This document shows positions 53,178-61,593 of a stretch of 64,000 nucleotides of DNA, in pieces. The stretch comes from Bradyrhizobium sp. CCBAU 53338 (lineage in GTDB: Bacteria > Pseudomonadota > Alphaproteobacteria > Rhizobiales > Xanthobacteraceae): positions 4,154,001 through 4,218,000 of the forward strand of contig NZ_CP030048.1 in assembly GCF_015291665.1 (NCBI RefSeq). The letters run 5' to 3'. Both the position numbers and the translations under genes were made by a program. The stretch's first letter is position 1. Each line of letters begins with the position of its first letter. Under the pieces are notes generated by a model. It was not told where the DNA came from and did no database searches. It saw nothing but the letters and a program-made list of their open reading frames with translations.

Positions 53178-54821
53178 TCATCGCTCGCCCAGGAAGCTGC
53201 CCTGCACCTTCGCGCAGGCGAGGTTGACGGTATAGACGTGGACCCCCGCGATCTCGCAATGGTCCGGATCGAGCGCCAGCAGCCCGATCGCATTCTCGGC
53301 GTCGAGCGCCACCGCCGAACGGACGACGATGCAGGGATAGTCCACCGCAAGCTTCGCATAGCTGGTGGGGCGAAAGTCGTTCTTGAGGACGTGCGTATAG
53401 GTGTTGTGGTCCAGCAGCGGCACCGTGAAGACGCTGGCATAGGCCCTGGAAAATCTCTCGCGCATGGCCTGGTCGCCCCAGAGCTGCAACGTCATGTCCC
53501 AGCCGTGGTTCATGTCGTTCTCCGGCGCGCGCACGAACATGCCAGAGACGTTGGCGCAGGCGGGACCGGCCGCGACCACCGCCTTCGAAAGCCGCGCCCC
53601 AACCGCGTTCAGCGCCGACGATTGCAGGGCCGCGGCGCGGGCGTCGATCAACGTCACCGCACCCGTTACGATGCACAGGCTGCCCGCCAGCAGGCTCAGC
53701 GCAGCCGACGGGACGGCCGGGACCAGGCGCCTGAGCAGCACCAGAACCAGGACCAGGACGCCCCCGGTCTGGACCCACGGCGCCAGCATGTAGTGAAGCG
53801 CAAAATGCTTCGACGTCGCCACCAGATGCGCGGCAAAGACCAGGACGGCGGCGCCGAGCGTCAGGCTGACCGGATCGCGCCAGCTCCGGCTCTTGGCGCA
53901 CCAGGCCAGCACCGTGCCCGCGGCTGCGACGTAGACGCCGAGCACGAGCGGTGCCGATGCAACGATCCCGCGCATGTTGGACCAGAACGTGCCGAAGTCG
54001 ATGAACCCCGCCTCGCCCTCGCCGTATTGTCCCTTGTGGGTGGCGATCTGCACGAGCCATCCGAACCCGCGCGTGATCGTTCCGGGATTGAAGATCAGAC
54101 TGAAGCCGACGAAGCCGATCGCGCCGGTGACCATGGCGGCGACGAACGCTCGCCTGTTTCTGAGCAGGCACACGCCGAACACCGCCTGCGGCAGATAGAG
54201 ATATTTGGTCGAGAACCCGAGCGCGAAAATCACCCCGGACATGACACCGAGGCTGGTTTCCGGCGGATGGGCGTCGAGCGCAGCCTTGACCACGATCGCC
54301 ATGCCGAACAGCGCGAACGCGGCCATGAGGCCTTCCGGCGCAAGCACCGTCTGGAAGTGAAACGCGTCGGGATGCACGAACGCGCCGGCCTGAAACAGCA
54401 TCGCGGCGATGGCACTCTGCGTCGTCCGTCCGACGATGAGCCCGCCCGCCAGCAGCGCGCCCGTCAGCACCACCGCCTCGCCGGTTCGCGCCGCGTATGT
54501 GATCGCATCGTAGTGCTTGAGCCCGAACGCGACGATATCCTCGGCGCGGGCGACCAGGGCCCAGCCCCTGACGATCAGTTCGACAAGCAGCGTCGTCGTC
54601 GTTCCCGGGTGGTCGAACTTCAGCGAGCCGTAACCAGCCGCCGCCACCAGCCCGTTCATGGTGTAGGCCGATTCCGGATCGACCTGGACGCCCCATACCG
54701 CCTGCCAGGCCGAATAGAGCAGCGTTGCCGCCAGATACAGCGACGGCACGATGAGGACCAGCAGCGTCCTGATCCTTCCGCTCACCCGCGCGTCGGGAAA
54801 ACAGCAATCGCCAGACATCAT
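53178..54821 (-). CDS. Polytopic membrane protein, GT-C glycosyltransferase-like
   Basis: This 547-residue protein has about ten membrane helices, an early loop 'VDPESAYTMNGLVAAAGYGS' and a C-terminal soluble periplasmic domain of about 170 residues ('NMNHGWDMTLQLWGD'-type region). The layout is that of GT-C enzymes (PMT/ArnT group), though the diagnostic 'DE' pair is not unmistakable. It lies directly downstream of the methyltransferase-GT2 fusion on the same strand, which could supply a lipid-linked sugar donor. A second methionine at residue 2 is an alternative start. Substrate unknown. Confidence 0.65.
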   Translation of the reverse strand: MMSGDCCFPDARVSGRIRTLLVLIVPSLYLAATLLYSAWQAVWGVQVDPESAYTMNGLVAAAGYGSLKFDHPGTTTTLLVELIVRGWALVARAEDIVAFGLKHYDAITYAARTGEAVVLTGALLAGGLIVGRTTQSAIAAMLFQAGAFVHPDAFHFQTVLAPEGLMAAFALFGMAIVVKAALDAHPPETSLGVMSGVIFALGFSTKYLYLPQAVFGVCLLRNRRAFVAAMVTGAIGFVGFSLIFNPGTITRGFGWLVQIATHKGQYGEGEAGFIDFGTFWSNMRGIVASAPLVLGVYVAAAGTVLAWCAKSRSWRDPVSLTLGAAVLVFAAHLVATSKHFALHYMLAPWVQTGGVLVLVLVLLRRLVPAVPSAALSLLAGSLCIVTGAVTLIDARAAALQSSALNAVGARLSKAVVAAGPACANVSGMFVRAPENDMNHGWDMTLQLWGDQAMRERFSRAYASVFTVPLLDHNTYTHVLKNDFRPTSYAKLAVDYPCIVVRSAVALDAENAIGLLALDPDHCEIAGVHVYTVNLACAKVQGSFLGER

Positions 54822-54847
54822 CGTCGTCGAACCGCGGCTTCCACGGG

Positions 54848-56299
54848 CTAAATCGCCTTGATCTTAAGGAAGGCGAACGCCACCATCTTCAGCAGCATCC
54901 AGCCATGGCGAAACCTCGAGATCTGGGTCTCGCCATAAGTGCGCGCGGCGTAGCGGATCGGAAGATCCACGGATTTCAGATTAAGTTTCGATGCGCCGAA
55001 GATCAGGTCGAAATCGCCGAATGGATCGAAATCACCGAAATAGGCCTTGCCGGCCTTCAGGCGCAGATAGTCGCTGCGGCGCAGGACTTTGGTGCCGCAC
55101 AGCGTATCCGTATAGCGCTGGTTGAGCAGCCAGGAGAACAGATAGGAAAAGATCTTGTTGGCAATCAAGTTGAGGAAACGCATGGCGCCGTCGTCCATGG
55201 GATAGACCAGACGCGATCCATTGACGAACTCGCCCTTGCCCGACAGCAGTGCTTCGGAAAATTTCGGAAGCTGCTCCGGCGGCATGGTCAGGTCGGCGTC
55301 GAGAATGATCAGCACGTCACCGCGCGCCGCATCGAAGGCGGTGAAGACGGCGTCGGCCTTGCCCTTGCCGGGCTGGCGCATCACCTTGATGTCCTTGGAT
55401 GGATACGCCTGCTTGACCCGCTCCATCTCCTCGAAGGTGCCGTCCTGGCTGTGGCCTTCGATGAAGATGATCTCGATGTCGCTGCAAAAATCGGGAATGC
55501 GCTGGACCGCGGGCTCGATATTGCCGCGCTCGTTGCGCGCCGGCACGACGACGGTGGCGGATGCGAATTCTTCCCTCGCTTTGCGGCTCGAGCGTGCCAC
55601 CAGATAGTGGCGGAGCGCCAGCTGGCGTATCCCCGGCAGCACGCTGACGAAACGATTGAGAAAACGCCCAAGCCCGAACATTCGCACCGGCGAGAGCACG
55701 CGTTGCTCCGACTTCACCGGGTCGAAATCCGCAAGCCTGGCAAGGCCGCGCAAGTCCGACGGCGACAGCACGTTCTGCTCCGGCTGCGGCATCCTCAGGC
55801 CGACGAACTCGGCGAATTTCAGCACGGGGTACCAGAGATGCGAGAAGTAACCGATCACCAGCCGCGTATCCCGCGTGCAAAACGGATGCAGCAGGGCGAT
55901 GAACTTCTGGCAATCCTCGAGCGAACCGATCGTATCGAGGACGAGGATGAAGTCGAACGGACCTTGCAGCCCATCGAGCGTCGCGGGGTCTTCGGCATCA
56001 CCCTCGACGAAAGTGAGATCGGGGTGACGCTGCCGCGCGATCCCGATTTGCTTGTGACAGAAATCGACCCCGACGCCATATGATGGCGCGAGGCTCGCGA
56101 GTGTATCGCCAACGCCGCAGCCGATGTCGAGGACGCGACTTCCGGGCGGAATTAGAAACCGGAGATAGCGTTCATCCTCGTCGTGAAAGAAGCTGTTCTT
56201 TTCACGCCAAGCCAGACGATCCGTGGCGATACGGTCGGCATGATCGAGAATACCTGCTTTCCGCGGCGACAGGCAGCCGGACATCACTGTCATGTCCAT
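54848..56299 (-). CDS. Fused SAM methyltransferase and GT2 glycosyltransferase
   Basis: This 483-residue two-domain protein has at its N-terminus a class I methyltransferase, with the SAM loop 'VLDIGCGVGDTLASL' (58-64) and 'VEGDAEDPATLDG' as the acidic motif. From about residue 248 there is a GT2 domain: 'TVVVPARNERGNIEPAV', 'IEGHSQDGT' and 'ILDADLTMPPEQLP' (DAD 334-336), ending in an amphipathic C-terminus. This resembles dolichyl-phosphate glucose/mannose synthases joined to a methyltransferase. Start uncertain (56299, 56293 or 56284); the long upstream open frame lacks homology. It probably feeds the membrane protein gene that follows. Confidence 0.85.
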   Translation of the reverse strand: MDMTVMSGCLSPRKAGILDHADRIATDRLAWREKNSFFHDEDERYLRFLIPPGSRVLDIGCGVGDTLASLAPSYGVGVDFCHKQIGIARQRHPDLTFVEGDAEDPATLDGLQGPFDFILVLDTIGSLEDCQKFIALLHPFCTRDTRLVIGYFSHLWYPVLKFAEFVGLRMPQPEQNVLSPSDLRGLARLADFDPVKSEQRVLSPVRMFGLGRFLNRFVSVLPGIRQLALRHYLVARSSRKAREEFASATVVVPARNERGNIEPAVQRIPDFCSDIEIIFIEGHSQDGTFEEMERVKQAYPSKDIKVMRQPGKGKADAVFTAFDAARGDVLIILDADLTMPPEQLPKFSEALLSGKGEFVNGSRLVYPMDDGAMRFLNLIANKIFSYLFSWLLNQRYTDTLCGTKVLRRSDYLRLKAGKAYFGDFDPFGDFDLIFGASKLNLKSVDLPIRYAARTYGETQISRFRHGWMLLKMVAFAFLKIKAI

Positions 56300-56927
56300 T
56301 GCGAGACACAGGCCCGGTTGGGCCTGCTCGAATTGAAACGAACTGTAAAACCGGACGCGGCTGCGCAAGACGCAGCCTTGAAAATAGCCATCAAAATGGT
56401 CCCCCAGACCTCTCGTTACACAAGCGCAACTGGGGGGCGAGATCAACAGGAAGATTGTCGAGGACGCATCCGGCGAAATCAGTTCATGTTCCTGACAAGC
56501 GGCGAGCGCATCGAGGAAGCGCGCTCGCAATTGTGCAAGTTCACTAATTCGCTAATCGCCGGCGCGTCAGGACGGCATCGACTACCGGCAGACGCCGCGG
56601 CGCGAGCGGCATCACTATCGGCGCGAGGCGATCATCACCCTGCTCGGCAACTGGACTCTCGATGAGATCCGCCAGGTCGACGGCATCATCGACAAATGCC
56701 GGAACGGCTGAAGCGGCGACAGCGTTGACCTGCTGCCGCAGATGCCATGACGTGGTTGTGAACGTGCCCACGCGACAACCGGGACGTTTTGCCGCCATCC
56801 TCGGCACATCTTCGCCCAGCCCGTTTACCGGAAATTTACCCCTGCTCACGAGCGACGGTATCATTTGCTTAGAAATTGATCGCTACCGTGGAATTACGGA
56901 AACAATCAGAAACACCATTTGGCGCCC
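56300..56927. other. Long intergenic region (about 630 bp) with a possible gene remnant
   Basis: This lies between the divergent methyltransferase-GT2 fusion and PilZ genes. The only coding-like segment is an open reading frame without a start at 56556-56711. The remainder shows weak frames on both strands and no tRNA or repeat. Two divergent promoters must lie here. Confidence 0.5.
56556..56711 (+). pseudogene. Possible C-terminal remnant of a lost gene
   Basis: Between a TAA at 56553 and a TGA at 56709 the frame reads 'DGIDYRQTPRRERHHYRREA' then 'IITLLGNWTLDEIRQVDGII', ending 'DKCRNG'. This has normal helical protein character, unlike the frames around it, but no ATG or GTG follows the upstream stop with a Shine-Dalgarno. 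That would fit a gene cut at its 5' end, or a short gene with a rare start. I recognise no family. Confidence 0.35.
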
Positions 56928-57554
56928 ATGTCCGTCGCAGAGTTCCTCAGGCAGCGAGCAGTGGAAGTGAGCGTGAGCGGCAGCTATTCGCTGCATCGCT
57001 GGTACGATTGTGAGGGCAAGCTGCGCAACTTCGCCTGCCGCACCAAACGCGTCTCTCCCTTCCGCATGATCGTCGACGTGCCTGTCGTCGGCAAGATCGG
57101 CGAGCGCGTGACCTCCTACTTCCAGGACTTCGGCGAATTCCAATGCACGATCAGCGCGACGCTGAAGTCGGGCTTTCTGATGGAGCTCGACATGACGCGG
57201 GCACGTCGCGCCTGGATGTCGGAAAAGTTGACCTGGCTCGAAAAGAAGCAGAAGGACGACAGCATCGAGGAACTGCGACGCGACGCGCGCTTCGTTCCCC
57301 AGGCCTCACACACTGTTCTGGCGCTCGCTGACGGCAGCACTCACCCCTGCTTCATCATCGACGTCTCCACCGCCGGCGTTGCGATCTCCTGCGAATACGA
57401 CCCGCCAGTCGGAACCCCGCTTGCCGTCGGCGCCTGCGTCGGGCGCGTCATCCGCAAGTTCGACAATGGCTTCGCCGTCAAGTTCGCCGAGAGGCAGCAG
57501 CGGGACGATCTCGTGCGCCTCCTCGTGCGCCAACCCTTGTTGCAGTCCGCCTGA
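56928..57554 (+). CDS. PilZ-domain protein with N-terminal extension
   Basis: This 208-residue protein has an N-terminal half ('MSVAEFLRQRAVEVSVSGSY', 'LHRWYDCEGKLRNFACR') that looks like a degenerate PilZ/YcgR-N barrel, then a C-terminal PilZ domain with 'RRDARF' and 'CFIIDVSTAGVAISCEYD', ending 'GFAVKFAERQQRDDLVRLL'. RxxR plus D-x-S-x-x-G suits c-di-GMP binding. A TTG three codons upstream is an alternative start. Possible roles are motility or polysaccharide control; it is divergent to the glycosyltransferase pair. Confidence 0.88.
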   Translation: MSVAEFLRQRAVEVSVSGSYSLHRWYDCEGKLRNFACRTKRVSPFRMIVDVPVVGKIGERVTSYFQDFGEFQCTISATLKSGFLMELDMTRARRAWMSEKLTWLEKKQKDDSIEELRRDARFVPQASHTVLALADGSTHPCFIIDVSTAGVAISCEYDPPVGTPLAVGACVGRVIRKFDNGFAVKFAERQQRDDLVRLLVRQPLLQSA

Positions 57555-57669
57555 ACCCGGCCGGTCAATCCGTTTCGCTGCCCTATCGCGGCCCCATTGC
57601 GGGATCAGCTTTGGAGCGTCTGAGCCTCGTGCCCGGACGTCATTTGCGGACTTGCGATCGGGGGACCGG

Positions 57670-57912
57670 ATGGCAGTCAACAAAATCACCTGGGACAGGG
57701 TGGGCCGGGTCACCGAGCCCGGGCGCTACATGTACACGTTCGGCTGGCTCACCATCACGGCCGGCGACCTCGATATCTGGAAGCAATATCCGCAGGCCGC
57801 ATTCACGCTGCTGACGCAGCACTCCGAGCCAGACGAGACCATCGGCGAAGAATTTCACCTTGGCGCCTTCGACATTGCACCCGAAGCACCGCCGCCCTTC
57901 ACCACACATTGA
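57670..57912 (+). CDS. Small conserved hypothetical protein
   Basis: This 80-residue soluble protein reads 'MAVNKITWDRVGRVTEPGRY' then 'MYTFGWLTITAGDLDIWKQY', with a Pro-rich end. The aromatic-rich beta pattern is that of a folded domain, and similar 80-residue proteins recur in Bradyrhizobium. No function is assigned. Confidence 0.78.
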   Translation: MAVNKITWDRVGRVTEPGRYMYTFGWLTITAGDLDIWKQYPQAAFTLLTQHSEPDETIGEEFHLGAFDIAPEAPPPFTTH

Positions 57913-58051
57913 GGACCGAAAGCACGGTCCTTGAGCGACCGCGGGAGCCAGCGATTCGAATTGGAGCAGGTGGCGCTTCGCCTGAGACGCCCTGCGTGGC
58001 CCGGAAGCCTTTTTGGGGAACGCATGGCACGCGGGTTGCTTATTCAACGGC

Positions 58052-58207
58052 ATGACCCAGATCCCACCCACCGACCAGGCCTTCCTGTTGTTGCTCATCG
58101 TCTTCTGCCTTGGCACGTGTCTCATACGCGCCCTTTGGGAGTTGGAGCAGGTGCGAGCCCGCCGGATTGCGTCGCGCCCCCGTGGACGCCCGACGAAACG
58201 TGATTAG
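58052..58207 (+). CDS. 51-residue single-pass membrane miniprotein
   Basis: The 51-residue frame has a short N-terminus, one helix ('AFLLLLIVFCLGTCLIRALW') and a basic cytosolic tail ('RARRIASRPRGRPTKRD'). Positive-inside orientation puts the C-terminus in the cytoplasm. The ribosome-binding site is weak. Confidence 0.6.
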   Translation: MTQIPPTDQAFLLLLIVFCLGTCLIRALWELEQVRARRIASRPRGRPTKRD

Positions 58208-58530
58208 GCAATCCGGCTGATGGGTGAGGTCCGAACGAGGCTCATTCCGCCTCTGGACTCGCCGCCTTCGCGCGTGCATCGTGAATCGAAGAAACCTGCA
58301 TATTGCCTTGATCTGACTTATCAATCGCAATCCGGTAACGCGCCAGCCGCCGTTGCCGTCGATGACGAGGCCGTCCTGTCATGCAATTGATTGCGCTCGC
58401 ATTCTACGCCTTGCAGCCCCGATGAACGCCAGCTGTCGCGCTTGTTAAGCGACGGGACAGGGAGCACATGACAGATGGTCGCATCGGCAGACGTAGATAA
58501 GCGGACCAAGGGAACCTAGTTTCGGCGCCG
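58208..58530. other. 323-bp region, nothing recognised
   Basis: No frame with a start signal and no hairpin-T-run. It is presumably the promoter region of the PrsW-like gene. Confidence 0.45.
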
Positions 58531-59571
58531 ATGTATCTGATTGAAGCGTTACCCACTGTCATCGGAACGGCCGCCATCGCCCCGGCGCTGCTGATGCTGT
58601 GGCTTGTCATTGCCGCCGAAGAACGACCTGGCCCCCCGGCCCAGGTTTGGACCGCCTTCCTGTTGGGGGCGGCCAGCATCTCGCTGCTGGGTCTCGCCCG
58701 GGCCCCCTTCGCCAAGATGGTTGCGGCGCCCGACAATCCCTGGACGGCGCTCGTCATGCATTCGGTGTTCGGCGTCGCCGTGCCCGAGGAGGCGGTGAAG
58801 GTGATCGCAATCGTGCTGGTGTCATCGACCAAGCGGCGGACCTTCTCAAACCCGATGGACACCGTGGTTTATGGCGCAGCCGTCGGCCTCGGCTTCGCGG
58901 CTTACGAAAACCTCGCTTATCTGGTCCAGCATGCCGAGATGTGGCGGTCGCTGGCAGCCCTGCGCAGCGTGCTCACCGTGCCGTTTCATGGCGCCCTCGG
59001 CATCATCGCAGGCGCCTATCTGACCATCGCGCGGGCCGGCACGGCGCTGGGCGCGAACCGCCATCACCGCGACTGGGCCCGCCTCTCCAGCCGCCTGCTG
59101 ATCTTCGCCGGACCACTGGCGCTGCATACGGCCTTCGACCTTCCGCTCCTTACGCTCCAGCGTATGCCGGACCTCGATCCGACTTTGCGGATGTGGCTTG
59201 GCGCCGCGAGCCTGCTGATCGGCTTCAGCTCGATCGCCTTTGCCATACGCCTGGTCCGCCGCGTCGCGCGCCATCATGCACCCCGAACCGATATCGCGCG
59301 GGAACGGCTCAGCCAGTTGCGGCGAATGTGGGCGCTGCTGCTCGCCGGCGGCGGCGTCGGCTTCCTCGGCCTCGCCTTCGTGCTCACCTCGATCCACCAT
59401 TGGCTCATCAACCCCGAGCGCAATCTGACTCTGGCGTTGATCCCGATCGGCTTCGTCTCGATCCTGCTCGGCCTCGCGCTCCTGATCGTCACGACCGCGA
59501 TCTACGTCCTCGGCCGCAACCGCATCCGCACCAGCGGCGAAGGTTTTTCGTCAGCGCACGGCGGCGGCTGA
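58531..59571 (+). CDS. PrsW-family intramembrane metalloprotease
   Basis: This 346-residue protein has nine or so helices and the four PrsW motifs: 'PEEAVK' (E86, E87, K90), 'GLGFAAYENLAY', 'FHGALGIIAGAY' and 'HTAFDL'. PrsW-type enzymes cleave membrane proteins such as anti-sigma factors or lantibiotic leaders (the latter in the related Abi/CPBP clans). The target here is unknown; no anti-sigma gene is adjacent. It is transcribed before the HdeD gene with a 69-bp gap. Confidence 0.9.
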   Translation: MYLIEALPTVIGTAAIAPALLMLWLVIAAEERPGPPAQVWTAFLLGAASISLLGLARAPFAKMVAAPDNPWTALVMHSVFGVAVPEEAVKVIAIVLVSSTKRRTFSNPMDTVVYGAAVGLGFAAYENLAYLVQHAEMWRSLAALRSVLTVPFHGALGIIAGAYLTIARAGTALGANRHHRDWARLSSRLLIFAGPLALHTAFDLPLLTLQRMPDLDPTLRMWLGAASLLIGFSSIAFAIRLVRRVARHHAPRTDIARERLSQLRRMWALLLAGGGVGFLGLAFVLTSIHHWLINPERNLTLALIPIGFVSILLGLALLIVTTAIYVLGRNRIRTSGEGFSSAHGGG

Positions 59572-59640
59572 CCTGCGGGATGGCCAGCCTGGCGTGCGCA
59601 TACTAGATTGTGGGCTCGTCTTTCGATCTGGAGCTTGCCA

Positions 59641-60219
59641 ATGACATCGCCTGAAGACTTTTCACGGCTGCAATCCGCGATGAGCCGGGCGGTGAAGGCA
59701 CATTGGAAGGCCTTTCTGTTCGAAGGCATTTTGCTCGCCGTCCTCGGCATCGCGGCGCTGATCCTGCCGCCGCTCGCAAGCCTTGCCATCACGATCTTCC
59801 TCGGCTGGATGTTCCTGATCAGCGGCATCGGCGGATTGATCGCAACCTATTGGGCGCGCGCCACACCTGGTTTCTGGTGGTCATTGATCTCGGCAGCCCT
59901 CGCCGTGTTCGCTGGCATGCTGCTACTGGCCCGTCCGATGCAGGCCGTGCTGACGCTGACCATCGTGCTCGGCGCCTATTTCCTCGCCGAAGGCGTCACC
60001 ACCATCATGTACGCGCTGGAGCACCGCCGCGAGCTGAGCGGCCGCTGGTCGTGGCTCCTGATCTCGGGCCTCGTCGATATCGCGATTGCGTTCATGGTGA
60101 TCACGGGACTGCCGAGCACGGCGGAATGGGCCATCGGCGTGCTCGTCGGCATCAACCTTTTGTTCGGCGGTGCCACCCTGATCGGCATGGCCCTGGCGGC
60201 ACGCAAAAGCAACAGTTGA
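59641..60219 (+). CDS. HdeD-family acid-resistance membrane protein
   Basis: This 192-residue protein of six helices has the DUF308/HdeD repeat pattern: 'FEGILLAVLGIAALILPPLA', 'ITIFLGWMFLISGIGGLIAT', and 'GMLLLARPMQAVLTLTIVLG'. It is an inner-membrane protein linked to acid tolerance in E. coli. The start at 59641 was chosen for the normal N-terminus; an in-frame start 33 bp upstream exists. Confidence 0.9.
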   Translation: MTSPEDFSRLQSAMSRAVKAHWKAFLFEGILLAVLGIAALILPPLASLAITIFLGWMFLISGIGGLIATYWARATPGFWWSLISAALAVFAGMLLLARPMQAVLTLTIVLGAYFLAEGVTTIMYALEHRRELSGRWSWLLISGLVDIAIAFMVITGLPSTAEWAIGVLVGINLLFGGATLIGMALAARKSNS

Positions 60220-60251
60220 GGCGTTTCGAAGCCCCGCGCGCCGATTGGGGG

Positions 60252-60279
60252 GTGACAAGGCGCCAATGGCGCGCTATAT
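60252..60279 (+). promoter_or_regulatory. Predicted promoter of the aromatic leader/DAHP synthase transcript
   Basis: GTGACA (60252-60257) and CTATAT (60274-60279), 16 bp apart, fit an alphaproteobacterial housekeeping promoter. Transcription would start about 60286-60288, that is at or next to the A of the leader peptide's ATG. Confidence 0.55.
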
Positions 60280-60287
60280 GGCCGTCC

Positions 60288-60368
60288 ATGATCACCGTCG
60301 CCACCAGCTATTTTTGGTACTTTAGCTACGACAGCTTGCTGGCGGCAGGAGGATCGCGCTCAATCTAG
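60288..60368 (+). CDS. Aromatic-rich leader peptide of the DAHP synthase attenuator
   Basis: A 26-residue peptide starts 'MITVATS' and runs straight into 'YFWYFSY', six aromatic residues in seven covering Phe, Tyr and Trp. It ends 25 bp before the terminator stem. Its ATG lies about nine bases after the -10 box, with no room for a Shine-Dalgarno, as in the leaderless rhizobial trpL. Its role would be to stall ribosomes when charged aromatic tRNAs are scarce. Confidence 0.8.
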   Translation: MITVATSYFWYFSYDSLLAAGGSRSI

Positions 60369-60417
60369 AATATTGAAGCAAACGTCCGAACAGCCGCCAG
60401 ACCTGGCGGCTTTTTTA
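60300..60417 (+). promoter_or_regulatory. Transcription attenuator of DAHP synthase
   Basis: Four segments can form exclusive stems. They are 1: GCCACCAGC (60300-60308); 2: GCTGGCGGC (60338-60346); 3: GCCGCCAG (60393-60400); and 4: CTGGCGGC (60403-60410), followed by TTTTTTATT. Pairing 3:4 is a Rho-independent terminator, 2:3 an antiterminator and 1:2 an anti-antiterminator. The aromatic codons (60309-60329) lie between 1 and 2, so a stalled ribosome would mask 1 and free 2 to pair with 3, letting transcription go on. This is the classical trp-type logic. Confidence 0.82.
60393..60417 (+). terminator. Attenuator terminator hairpin
   Basis: GCCGCCA pairs with TGGCGGC around GACC, followed by TTTTTTATT. 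It lies 37 bp ahead of the DAHP synthase start. Confidence 0.88.
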
Positions 60418-60453
60418 TTGGCCGGCAGGTTCTGAAACAAACAGGAGCCCGCC

Positions 60454-61539
60454 GTGCTGAGCACGACCGACGATCTTCGTATCCGCGAACTGAAAGAGCT
60501 GAGCACGCCCGAGGACGTGATGCGGGAGGTCCCGCGCACGCTCACGGCAACCCGTGTGGTGATGGCGGCGCGCAACGCCATCCACGCCATCCTAAACGGC
60601 CAGGACGACCGGCTTCTGGTCGTGGTCGGTCCGTGCTCGGTGCATGATCCCAAGGCCGCGATCGAGTATGCCGAACACCTCGCCAAGCTGCGCGAGGACC
60701 TCGCCGACCAGCTCGAGATCGTGATGCGGGTCTATTTCGAGAAGCCGCGCACCACGGTCGGCTGGAAAGGCCTGATCAACGATCCTGATCTCGACGGCAG
60801 CTTCGACATCAACAAGGGCCTGCGGCTTGCGCGCAACGTGCTCTCGGCGGTGAACAATCTCGGCCTGCCCGCCGGCACCGAATTCCTCGACATGACCACG
60901 CCGCAATACATCGCCGACCTCGTCTCCTGGGCTGCGATCGGCGCGCGCACGACCGAGAGCCAGATCCACCGCGAGCTGGCCTCGGGGCTCTCCTGCCCCG
61001 TCGGCTTCAAGAACGGCACGGACGGCAATGTGCGGATCGCAGCGGATGCCGTGAAGTCGGCCTCGCATCCGCATCACTTCATGGCGGTGACGAAGCTCGG
61101 CCGTTCGGCGATCGCCTCGACTGCGGGAAACGAAGACTGCCACATCATCTTGCGCGGCGGCAGCAAGCCGAACTTCGACTCGGCAAGCATCGCGGCGGCC
61201 TGCAACGATCTGGCGAAATCCGGCGTTGCACCGCTGGTGATGGTGGATGCGAGCCACGCCAATTCGAGCAAGAAGCCGGAGAACCAGCCGCTGGTGATGG
61301 CCGACATTGCCGGGCAGATCTCGGGCGGCGAGAACCGCATCATGGGTGTGATGATCGAGAGCAATCTCGTCGCCGGACGTCAGGACGTGGTGCCGGGCAA
61401 GCCGCTGACTTACGGCCAGAGCATCACCGACGGATGCATTGATTGGGCGACCACTGCCAAGGTGCTCGAGCAGCTCGCTGATGCGGTCGAGATCCGCCGC
61501 AACACCGCGCGCGCCGGACTGCACGAGCGTTCTGCGTAA
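60454..61539 (+). CDS. aroG: 3-deoxy-7-phosphoheptulonate synthase, class I (AroFGH type)
   Basis: This 361-residue enzyme condenses PEP and erythrose 4-phosphate, the first step of aromatic amino acid synthesis. Motifs are 'VVGPCSVHDPKAAIEYA', 'MRVYFEKPRTTVGWKGLIND', 'GCTGSI'-equivalent 'AIGARTTESQIHRELASGLS', and 'MVDASHANSSKKPENQP'. Length and the N-terminal 'TTDDLRIRELKELSTPEDV' match the AroF/G/H group, usually also inhibited by one aromatic amino acid. Its GTG start at 60454 follows AGGAG. Control by the upstream attenuator is inferred from sequence. Confidence 0.95.
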   Translation: MLSTTDDLRIRELKELSTPEDVMREVPRTLTATRVVMAARNAIHAILNGQDDRLLVVVGPCSVHDPKAAIEYAEHLAKLREDLADQLEIVMRVYFEKPRTTVGWKGLINDPDLDGSFDINKGLRLARNVLSAVNNLGLPAGTEFLDMTTPQYIADLVSWAAIGARTTESQIHRELASGLSCPVGFKNGTDGNVRIAADAVKSASHPHHFMAVTKLGRSAIASTAGNEDCHIILRGGSKPNFDSASIAAACNDLAKSGVAPLVMVDASHANSSKKPENQPLVMADIAGQISGGENRIMGVMIESNLVAGRQDVVPGKPLTYGQSITDGCIDWATTAKVLEQLADAVEIRRNTARAGLHERSA

Positions 61540-61593
61540 GCAGGGCCCAAGGCGGGCGGGGCGATGGTGTTCGCGCCCTGCCCGTTGTTGTCA

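Noticed and set aside
53087..56540. Genomic island inserted at tRNA-Glu
   Set aside because: The adjoining glycosyltransferase genes would fit, but I found no copy of the tRNA 3' end, no integrase and no change of base composition that I could judge by eye.
56544..56864. 106-codon minus-strand frame in the gap before the PilZ gene
   Set aside because: It lacks a ribosome-binding site and overlaps the more protein-like plus-strand segment 56556-56711.
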